Positions 58,280 to 64,000 of a DNA stretch of 64,000 bases are shown here, piece after piece. Position 1 is the first letter of the stretch; each line of letters opens with the position of its first letter. This DNA is from a virus. Under the pieces are notes generated by a model. That model did no database searches. It saw only the letters and a list, made by a program, of their open reading frames with translations, and was not told the DNA's origin. The stretch covers positions 1 through 64,000 of IMG/VR virus record IMGVR_UViG_3300017963_000261. One strand, given 5' to 3'. The position numbers and the translations under genes are program-made.

Positions 58280-58513
58280 TTAGCCTGCCCACTTGCGATA
58301 CCACGGCGTAACTACTGCCGCACGCGCCTCATTACGATGGCGCTGGCAGTGCTGCACGTCGCGGCTGATGGGCGGATAGTCGCCACCCCTGGCATCTTCC
58401 CATTGGCTCCAGTACCAGCCAGTGAGGCCGCATTTAAAGCATACGGCTTCTTTGTCGTCCTGTGGCATCCGATTGTGCGGCATCTGGAGATGTGTCTTGA
58501 CTTTGCCTCGCAT
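58280..58513 (-). CDS. Small zinc-binding protein
   Basis: A 77-residue protein (MRGKVKTHLQMPHNRMPQDD...) with CFKCGLTGWYWSQWE and a later CQRHRNEAR; one CxxC plus Cys/His could form a zinc site. AAGGAGGGACACG lies directly before ATG 58513. Not recognised. Confidence 0.55.
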   Translation of the reverse strand: MRGKVKTHLQMPHNRMPQDDKEAVCFKCGLTGWYWSQWEDARGGDYPPISRDVQHCQRHRNEARAAVVTPWYRKWAG

Positions 58514-58548
58514 CGTGTCCCTCCTTGCCCTGTTCGGGCGTGTGTGGG

Positions 58549-58851
58549 TTAGGACTGTTCGTGCGGGAACAGTCCCAACCACGGTTCCGTCATCGAAAGC
58601 ACGTCGGGGCGGCCAAAGAGGCTACCCACGGCGTTGCGCTCTCCGTCGCCAACAACCCGCTTGGTATTGATGTGGTACTTGCAGGTGTCGGCGCTGTGCC
58701 TGATGGTAAACGTCTTGGCCCCGGCGCTGATGACCGGGCATCCACAGCCAGCTACCATTCCCTCGTGGATGAGGGTGATGGTGTGGGTGGTGACGGGCGG
58801 TAGGCCCTGCGCGGTTCTAGCTTCGTTGAATCTCGGTGTCCAGTCTTGCAT
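58549..58851 (-). CDS. Hypothetical protein, first gene after the leftward promoter
   Basis: A 100-residue protein (MQDWTPRFNEARTAQGLPPV...) with VAGCGCPVISAGAKTF and DTCKYHINTK, Cys and His residues that may bind metal. ATG 58851 follows CAGGAGGGACACG. It is the first gene behind a perfect promoter, so probably strongly and perhaps early expressed. Not recognised. Confidence 0.55.
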   Translation of the reverse strand: MQDWTPRFNEARTAQGLPPVTTHTITLIHEGMVAGCGCPVISAGAKTFTIRHSADTCKYHINTKRVVGDGERNAVGSLFGRPDVLSMTEPWLGLFPHEQS

Positions 58852-58895
58852 CGTGTCCCTCCTGTGTGTGTCTGGTGTCAATTTACCCTACAATC

Positions 58896-58924
58896 ATTAT
58901 ACACGATTCTTGTCCGTTTGTCAA
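58896..58924 (-). promoter_or_regulatory. Perfect sigma-70 promoter of the leftward distal operon
   Basis: On the minus strand TTGACA (58924-58919), 17 bp, TATAAT (58901-58896). It drives the genes from 58851 down to 56064. Confidence 0.9.
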
Positions 58925-58971
58925 TAGGCAAAACGGGAATTCTCACGCCCTGCCGTAAAATTTAACATTGG

Positions 58972-59247
58972 TCACGGTTGACATAGCGGTAACTCCTGCT
59001 GCTGTGGTTCCAGGTCACACAAAAACGCTGCAAACTCTCGGTTGATGCGCTCCAATGTGACCTTGCCCGATAGTCGCCACAAGCGCACGCCATCAGGTTG
59101 ATGGACCTCCATCCAGCCAGGATGACCGCAGTCGTGACGACAGGTATCTCGGTCGGGGCACGTCGGGCATTGTGTGCCCCAGGCGATGCGATGGTCGTAA
59201 TAGGTGCGGTCGCCTATGGCGTCCATATCACTACATCCTCTACTCAT
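58972..59247 (-). CDS. Small Cys/His-rich protein
   Basis: A 91-residue protein with GTQCPTCPDRDTCRHDCGHP, a dense run of cysteines that likely binds zinc, and a helical end (LERINREFAAFLCDLEP). The ATG at 59247 overlaps the previous stop; a second ATG at 59226 has the better AGAGGA ribosome site. Last gene before the distal promoter. Not recognised. Confidence 0.55.
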   Translation of the reverse strand: MSRGCSDMDAIGDRTYYDHRIAWGTQCPTCPDRDTCRHDCGHPGWMEVHQPDGVRLWRLSGKVTLERINREFAAFLCDLEPQQQELPLCQP

Positions 59248-59558
59248 CAGAACACCCCATAAGCTGAGACATCGGGGTCATCAACCACCTCGTCAAAGTG
59301 CGCTTGGCAATATGGCTGTTTTGTCCGGTCTCGCCATCTAATCCAATGCACTGCGCGCCGGGAGCACCCAGCCCGGCAGCAGGCGGGAATAGCGCGGTCT
59401 CGCTCTATCCGCTGCGCCCAGGCAGCCACTACATAGCGGATAGTTTCATTCTCCCATCGCAAGCCGAGGTCTCTGCGAACCAATCGCAAATCTTCCAGAA
59501 ACCGCGTCTTGGCCGCCTCACTCTCAAAGCCGATTCGGAGGATTGCCTTACTCGGCAT
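59247..59558 (-). CDS. Hypothetical protein
   Basis: About 103 residues (MPSKAILRIGFESEAAKTRF...) with a helical start and three cysteines in ACCRAGCSRRAVHWIRWRD. ATG 59558 has GAGGGGGA upstream. It overlaps both neighbours slightly. Not recognised. Confidence 0.5.
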   Translation of the reverse strand: MPSKAILRIGFESEAAKTRFLEDLRLVRRDLGLRWENETIRYVVAAWAQRIERDRAIPACCRAGCSRRAVHWIRWRDRTKQPYCQAHFDEVVDDPDVSAYGVF

Positions 59559-59856
59559 CGCCAAGTTCCCCCTCCGCCCGTTCCAGAACAGCGTTCAGAA
59601 ACGCCGCCTTGTGCGCGACCTGTGCAGCCTCAAACGCCGCAACCCTGACAGCGTAGACCCGTGGCCGCAACCACGGGAACACGCGGCGCATCCAGAAGCG
59701 CGACAGCCGGTGCGTGCCGTACAGGGCGCGGCGTGCGTCACGATAGACAGGCCAGGTAGGCAGTGTCGGCAGTTTGATGGTGATGCCGATGTTGTCCAGA
59801 ATGCGGCTATAGTCTGCCTCTGCAATCGCGGTGGCAAAGTCGTCAAGTGTGCCCAT
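59548..59856 (-). CDS. Hypothetical helical protein
   Basis: A 102-residue protein (MGTLDDFATAIAEADYSRIL...) without metal motifs. The C-terminal VRVAAFEAAQVAHKAAFLNA is a strong helix. ATG 59856 overlaps the stop of the small zinc protein, preceded by GGAGG. Not recognised. Confidence 0.5.
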   Translation of the reverse strand: MGTLDDFATAIAEADYSRILDNIGITIKLPTLPTWPVYRDARRALYGTHRLSRFWMRRVFPWLRPRVYAVRVAAFEAAQVAHKAAFLNAVLERAEGELGDAE

Positions 59857-60005
59857 CACACCGCCTCCTCAGCCACCAGCACCCACACAACCAGTGGGAC
59901 GACGCTGATGATGTGCGCCCGCCACAGAGAGCCGTGGCAGTGTGGGCAGAATGTGTGATACGTTCGTGCGAATCGGCCACAGGCGCTACAAAGAGCCAAG
60001 GCCAT
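59856..60005 (-). CDS. 49-residue zinc-ribbon membrane-associated protein
   Basis: Starts MALALCSACGRFARTYHTFC, then PHCHGSLWRAHII, two CxxC pairs, and a hydrophobic run SVVPLVVWVLVA. AGGAGAG precedes ATG 60005, and the stop overlaps the next start (GTGATGG). A zinc ribbon plus one membrane helix is plausible. Function unknown. Confidence 0.55.
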   Translation of the reverse strand: MALALCSACGRFARTYHTFCPHCHGSLWRAHIISVVPLVVWVLVAEEAV

Positions 60006-60228
60006 CACGCCTCTCCTGTCGCATTTCTAGCCAGTTGGCGGCTATTGCTGAGATTTGTGTCAGTTCCCAGTCGGGCGAATCTTTATGTAGGCCCATCAGC
60101 GCCAGCGCCAGTTCCCAAACCTCCTCAAGCAAGCCGCGCATCCAAAACCACTCGGACCTATCACGCCACGTCTCGCGGTGCTGCGCCTTGAGATGCAGTA
60201 TCTCACGCTCAACTACAGTTACGCCCAT
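59986..60228 (-). CDS. Small helical protein
   Basis: An 80-residue protein (MGVTVVEREILHLKAQHRET...). The middle (WFWMRGLLEEVWELALALMG) resembles the Glu-rich helices of MazG-like or dUTPase-like helical folds, but it is too short to be sure. AAAGGAGAGACACG lies right before ATG 60228. Overlaps the next gene by 20 bp. Confidence 0.5.
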   Translation of the reverse strand: MGVTVVEREILHLKAQHRETWRDRSEWFWMRGLLEEVWELALALMGLHKDSPDWELTQISAIAANWLEMRQERRDGLGSL

Positions 60229-60279
60229 CGTGTCTCTCCTTTTGTCCCCGCCCTGCCAGCCAGGGGCGGAGTGGGTGTA

Positions 60280-60429
60280 TCATCGTCCTTCCGGCGGTTG
60301 TCGCTTGAGCTTGCGGCGCGACTGGTGGACCGTGTACGAATACGATGCGGGCGGCGTCGGGGGCCAGTCTGGACGTTGGGCCTTGCGCCATTTGCGCCAT
60401 TGCGCTTTGCTTGGCAGTTTACCGGGCAT
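60280..60429 (-). CDS. 49-residue basic protein
   Basis: MPGKLPSKAQWRKWRKAQRP followed by a Pro/Tyr-rich middle and a basic end (RRKLKRQPPEGR). ATG 60429 overlaps the primase stop (TAATG), with AGGAGG 11 nt upstream. High positive charge suggests nucleic-acid binding. Not recognised. Confidence 0.5.
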   Translation of the reverse strand: MPGKLPSKAQWRKWRKAQRPDWPPTPPASYSYTVHQSRRKLKRQPPEGR

Positions 60430-61358
60430 TAGTGTATCCTCCTGCTGAGTCTCAAAAAGCGCTCAAATTCAGCGGGCGTGCCACCAGCGATGAATAGATC
60501 GTCGGGCTTGATGGGGAAGTCGCAGACATACACCTGCTTTCCCGTCTTGGCAATGCCCGCGCCTAAACGTTCAGCGTGTTCCTGAGCATCGGGGTCCAGA
60601 GCGATGTATATCGGGCCACTTGGAAACCAGTTCAGCCATCGCGCTTGGAACTTGCCGCTTTTACCCATCACGCCGACGGTGGGGAAGCCGTACTGAGCAC
60701 ATACTACGGCCTTTTTTGCGCCCTCTATGATGACGCCATACTCTGCATCTTGGAGAGCTTGCACGTTGGCGAGTTGCGTTCCCAGGCCGCCCATGTGCGG
60801 ACGATATTTGTCCCCCCCGTTGGCGACCTCTATGCGATGGCGGATATTCCACAGCTTGCCATCTGGAAATGTGATAGGGATGGTGTAGGATTTGCGGTGC
60901 TCTCTGTCCGTGGGGCAATGCTGGCAGACGCCAAGTTGCAAGCGGTCGATATTCTCACCAAAAAGACCTTGACTGATCCACCAATAGATGTCAAGGTCTG
61001 TGAGCTGTTCGTGATAGCGAACGTGATCGGTGCAGCGTGCCATCCTCTCCAGGGCAGATAAGCGGCGCTCAAGTTCTCGCTGCTTGCGCCTTTGCCGCAT
61101 CTGTTCGGCCTCGATGCGCCTGAGCCGTCTCTCCTCTGCCGTCCAGGTATGCTGTTGATCCTCGTCAAGCCAGCCCTCGCAGCCGCCAGGGCGACAGTAG
61201 TACCGGCCATTGACCCACAGAATCCAGCCGTCGGCTGTCGCCTTATGGCAAATGGGACACGGGCCACACGCCTCTTCGTCATTCTTGCGCCTGAGTTCCA
61301 ACCCCGGCCACCTCTGCTGCGCGATAGCCATTGCTTCCTCAATACTGGACAGTTCCAC
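60429..61358 (-). CDS. DNA primase (zinc finger and TOPRIM)
   Basis: A 309-residue primase. N-terminal zinc finger CGPCPICHKATADGWILWV with CRPGGCEGW; a charged coiled linker; then the TOPRIM domain with YGVIIEGAKKAVVCAQYGFP (Glu of the first motif), IYIALDPDAQEHAERLG (DxD), and the DDLFIAGGT end. GTG start has AGGAGG upstream and overlaps the helicase gene by 20 bp. Together they form the replication core. Confidence 0.9.
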   Translation of the reverse strand: MELSSIEEAMAIAQQRWPGLELRRKNDEEACGPCPICHKATADGWILWVNGRYYCRPGGCEGWLDEDQQHTWTAEERRLRRIEAEQMRQRRKQRELERRLSALERMARCTDHVRYHEQLTDLDIYWWISQGLFGENIDRLQLGVCQHCPTDREHRKSYTIPITFPDGKLWNIRHRIEVANGGDKYRPHMGGLGTQLANVQALQDAEYGVIIEGAKKAVVCAQYGFPTVGVMGKSGKFQARWLNWFPSGPIYIALDPDAQEHAERLGAGIAKTGKQVYVCDFPIKPDDLFIAGGTPAEFERFLRLSRRIH

Positions 61359-62331
61359 GGTGAACCTCCTGTCTCAATTCCATCTCTGCCAGCCTCAATT
61401 CTGACGGCGAGAAGTGCAGCACCCAGGTGCGCGAGCCGTTGTCATTGCGCTGCTTGCACATCTGGAGGATGAGCGTGCTTGGCTCCACGGGTATCTGCTT
61501 GCCCGCCAAGTCAAACGAACTGTGGTGCATCTCCGTCGTCCAGGGCCGCCACAAGCCGAAAAACTTGTCGCAATGCTGCTCTATACCGCTGGACTCTTGG
61601 GCGTCTCGCAACTGGGGTATCTTGTGCTGATAGGTGTCTACCTCACGGCGGGCCTGAGCAGCGACCATCACCGGGCAACCTACGCGGAGTGCAAGCTGCT
61701 TGGTGTCCACGATGGCAGCCTTGACCTGCTCGTAGCGGTTGTGATAGCTGCGATCCATAGGAATGAGCTGGGCATAGTCGAAGCAGAGCAGCACGGGGCG
61801 CGGCGATGACTGGTACGTGCGGTCCATCGACTCAATGGCCTGGAATACCACGTCCAGGGACATCGAGCGCACCTGTTTGGCGACGTTGCGGTCGCTGTGC
61901 CCGATGACCCACAGGGGCAATCCGGCGCGCTTGATGGCCTTGCGCCTCACGTCATCCAGGGATACGCGCCCCCAGGCGTAATCGGTGACGGTATAGCTCT
62001 CGTCGGCCTCAAAGTATGCTTCCAATTCCTCTGCCGTCTGTTCCCAGGTGACGTAGATCACGCATTCCTGCTCTTGCGCGCTGCGGGCTGCAATGTCCAT
62101 TGCCGCGTGCTTGGCCTGCCTGGACAGGAGGCTCGACTTGCCCGCGCCGGGGCGTCCACAGAGGATGGTCATATTGCCGGGACGCTGAGGGATGACGTGC
62201 TTGTCGATAGCCTCCACACCCCACGCGATGCCTGGATGCTTCTGGATGAACTCGGCGTGCTGTACGTGCATCCGGGCCAGCTCAGCGGGCGAGTGCACGT
62301 ATACGGATGGGTCAAATGGCTGTTGTGGCAC
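61339..62331 (-). CDS. DnaB-like replicative helicase (RecA core)
   Basis: A 330-residue protein. Walker A MTILCGRPGAGKSSLLSRQA (about residues 54-73), VIYVTWEQTAEEL, Walker B PVLLCFDYAQLIPMD, and VMVAAQARREVD with a downstream sensor region. It lacks the N-terminal DnaB collar, so it resembles short phage helicases such as those related to KaiC/DnaB. GTG start with GGGAGGA upstream; the gene overlaps the initiator gene by 20 bp. Confidence 0.88.
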   Translation of the reverse strand: MPQQPFDPSVYVHSPAELARMHVQHAEFIQKHPGIAWGVEAIDKHVIPQRPGNMTILCGRPGAGKSSLLSRQAKHAAMDIAARSAQEQECVIYVTWEQTAEELEAYFEADESYTVTDYAWGRVSLDDVRRKAIKRAGLPLWVIGHSDRNVAKQVRSMSLDVVFQAIESMDRTYQSSPRPVLLCFDYAQLIPMDRSYHNRYEQVKAAIVDTKQLALRVGCPVMVAAQARREVDTYQHKIPQLRDAQESSGIEQHCDKFFGLWRPWTTEMHHSSFDLAGKQIPVEPSTLILQMCKQRNDNGSRTWVLHFSPSELRLAEMELRQEVHRGTVQY

Positions 62332-63265
62332 GTTCGTCCTCCCATATATCGGATGGCGCTATGTGCGGGCCATTACTGGGATCAGTGAGCGACCTCGGCG
62401 TATCCAGCCCGCACAAGACGTTTTGCAGTGCATTGGCGAATCCGGCATGATGTGGTCGTCCGGCAGAGCGCAGCCATTGGCGGCTCTCATCAGTGGCGAT
62501 GGCGCGGATGGCACGGCAGACTTGGGCAGGGTTGGCATGGACCTCCTCGGCCAGCCGTTGCAGTTCGTCCGCGAAATAGGTCTTGCGTGAGTCGGGTAGG
62601 CGTTTGTAGGGAAGTCCTATCAGGGCGCAAAATTCCGCCACTGGTTGCCCTGCCCAGTCATTTGCGCCCTCTGGCCCCGTTACCGTCCACGACTTTTTGT
62701 TCCCGATGCGTGCCCGTGCTTCCAGCCCGTGACGGATAGGGTCTACGTTACCTGATGGTATCTCTCTGTCGCCTGATGGGCCTTTGGTGGTGGTTCCTGC
62801 CCACAGGTCGGAACAGTCATCAGGGGGAAGCGCGCCTTGCGCGTCTTTTTGACGGTTAGATGATGGTTCATTACGGTTAGTATGACACAGCTTTGTCAGG
62901 GGTCTCCCGTCAGTATTGTCGGGGGGTGTAGACACATGTGTCAGGGGTGACAAGTTGTCAGGGGTGTCCATCTTGCGCTTTTTGAGGGTCGCTATAACGT
63001 CCTCGTCGGACATCCCAACACGGACCACGTACCAATGATGTTCGCCTGTCTTGCGGATAACGTACAGTTCGCCAGCCTCTTCGAGGGCCTGCACCTTGCG
63101 GGCGACACTGCGTTCAGTCATTCGGATTTTTTGTGCCAGCGTCTTGTATCCGGGCCAGCAAAACCCATCATCGGCGGCGTGGTCGGCCAGGGCAAGGAGG
63201 AGGAGGAGGGTGCTGCCCTTTTGTGCAGACTGGTCCCATACGCGGGTCATTATTTTGATGCTCAC
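62312..63265 (-). CDS. Helix-turn-helix replication initiator-like protein
   Basis: A 317-residue protein. The N-terminal winged helix-turn-helix (STLLLLLALADHAADDGFCW, KTLAQKIRMTERSVARKVQA, LEEAGELYVIRKTGEH) is typical of phage O-type initiators and DnaD-like loaders. A Ser/Thr/Asp-rich linker follows, then a helical domain (RKTYFADELQRLAEEVHANP). GTG start with AAAGGA upstream. It precedes helicase and primase, so it probably recognises the origin or loads the helicase. Confidence 0.72.
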   Translation of the reverse strand: MSIKIMTRVWDQSAQKGSTLLLLLALADHAADDGFCWPGYKTLAQKIRMTERSVARKVQALEEAGELYVIRKTGEHHWYVVRVGMSDEDVIATLKKRKMDTPDNLSPLTHVSTPPDNTDGRPLTKLCHTNRNEPSSNRQKDAQGALPPDDCSDLWAGTTTKGPSGDREIPSGNVDPIRHGLEARARIGNKKSWTVTGPEGANDWAGQPVAEFCALIGLPYKRLPDSRKTYFADELQRLAEEVHANPAQVCRAIRAIATDESRQWLRSAGRPHHAGFANALQNVLCGLDTPRSLTDPSNGPHIAPSDIWEDERATTAI

Positions 63266-63321
63266 GGCTATAATCCTTTGATGTATTCTACATCGTCCCG
63301 TGTGAGTTCAAACCATTCGGC

Positions 63322-63534
63322 CTAGTTGGCCCGTAGCCACATACAAGCGAATTGAGTCTTGGGATTGTCTAAAGAGTAATGCTGCGCGATGCGGCTGGCC
63401 AACTGAGGGCCGTTCAGGGTCTCACCGAATTTGAGAAGGTAGTCCATCGTCGTGGCAATCCATCGCGCTGTATCTCTGTCTGGATGATCGGTTTGCCAGC
63501 GTATGCCGATGTGTGTTCGTGTGAGGGTAAACAT
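63322..63534 (-). CDS. Small hypothetical protein ending in amber, with in-frame extension
   Basis: A 70-residue protein (MFTLTRTHIGIRWQTDHPDR... ACMWLRAN). GGGAGG lies 4 nt before ATG 63534. The gene ends with TAG at 63322, but the same frame continues for 17 protein-like codons (AEWFELTRDDVEYIKGL) to a second TAG at 63268, just before the next start. That extension fills the gap exactly. Function unknown. Confidence 0.5.
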   Translation of the reverse strand: MFTLTRTHIGIRWQTDHPDRDTARWIATTMDYLLKFGETLNGPQLASRIAQHYSLDNPKTQFACMWLRAN

Positions 63535-63572
63535 AAAACCTCCCAGTCTCTTGACTAGACGGTTCCGGGCGG

Positions 63573-63974
63573 TTAGGGAGCATTCTCCCTTGTCGCCTGC
63601 TTGAATACTATTAGTCGTCTCAAGTGCTTGTTGGATACGTGCAGGTACTCTCGCGCAACGAGGTGCTCCAGTCTCTCCAATAGCCGCTTGAGTTTTTCGA
63701 TATCCTGAGCGCGATATGCTTCGCATACTTTTGTGTATAGTTTGCCGTATCGTTCGTGTCTCTTAGCCGTGCGTAACACTGCATCAGGCTCAGGCGTAAT
63801 ACCTGTACGCTCTTGGTGGGCCTGAGAGACGCGATTAAGGCAATCTAATAGTTCCATTAAGCGTGCCGGATAGCGGATATAATAAAGCCCTACGTTATGG
63901 GCTACGCACAAGGCCATCTTGCGCCTATCCCGGTTTTGCTGTTCCAGAAGGTCGGCGTGACTTTTGTGGAACAT
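63573..63974 (-). CDS. Hypothetical helical protein at the window edge
   Basis: A 133-residue basic, helical protein (MFHKSHADLLEQQNRDRRKM...; TKVCEAYRAQDIEKLKRLLE). It may begin further right, beyond the visible edge. No motif recognised. Confidence 0.45.
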   Translation of the reverse strand: MFHKSHADLLEQQNRDRRKMALCVAHNVGLYYIRYPARLMELLDCLNRVSQAHQERTGITPEPDAVLRTAKRHERYGKLYTKVCEAYRAQDIEKLKRLLERLEHLVAREYLHVSNKHLRRLIVFKQATRENAP

Positions 63975-64000
63975 TGGCGAGAACTCAAAGTGTTGTCGTC

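Noticed and set aside
1-64000. CRISPR arrays, insertion sequences, rRNA
   Set aside because: No regularly spaced repeats, transposase-like proteins or rRNA stretches were seen on either strand.

Overview
The window is 64 kb of a tailed-phage genome (free phage or prophage). HK97-type terminase, portal, prohead protease and major capsid genes, plus a tail tube, a frameshifted tail chaperone, a tape measure and tail-tip genes with no sheath, indicate a siphovirus. Base composition looks moderately GC-rich, GTG starts are common, and genes are packed with 1-20 bp overlaps. I see no integrase, host flank or CRISPR array. The host cannot be named. The clear promoters are of the bacterial sigma-70 type (TTGACA, 17 bp, TATAAT/TATACT), and one product carries a twin-arginine signal, so the host is a bacterium.

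Layout. 1-0.8 kb: the end of a purine-type phosphoribosyltransferase and a VUT/YhhQ-like transporter. 0.8-15.2 kb (+): packaging and head genes, interrupted by an intein in terL and by two reverse-strand genes. 15.3-38.2 kb (+): a block of about 25 genes for glycan chemistry: GT-A and GT-B glycosyltransferases (several fused), a UDP-glucose/GDP-mannose dehydrogenase, a GDP-mannose 3,5-epimerase-like enzyme, a sulfotransferase, FkbM and other methyltransferases, a CapK/PaaK-like ligase, a CapA-like protein, two beta-propeller paralogues and tRNA-Tyr. It is wedged between capsid and tail genes. 38.2-52.9 kb (+): connectors, tail tube, chaperones, tape measure, tail tip and two tail fibre/spike proteins. 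52.9-55.9 kb (+): a glycoside hydrolase, a secreted polysaccharide deacetylase and two holin-like proteins. 55.95 kb: a terminator where the arms converge. 56-64 kb (-): small zinc proteins, a possible recombination directionality factor, primase, DnaB-like helicase and a replication initiator.

Most striking features. (1) terL contains an intein whose DNA also encodes, in another frame, a zinc-finger plus VSR/DUF559-like nuclease with its own promoter and ribosome binding site. (2) A second nuclease of that family, with seven zinc-knuckle units, is free-standing on the minus strand. (3) This gene and an unrelated-looking minus-strand gene share a roughly 100-nt 5' leader that starts at the predicted transcription start and keeps the same pairing scheme, including a loop-loop pseudoknot and a hairpin over the Shine-Dalgarno sequence. 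(4) The slippery heptamer A AAA AAC occurs both in the tail chaperone pair and at the portal/head-protein junction, predicting a portal-head fusion.

The late genes are read rightward, mostly by translational coupling. Rightward promoters share an extended -10 GTGGTATAAT. The three leftward endonuclease-type cassettes share -10 TATACT.
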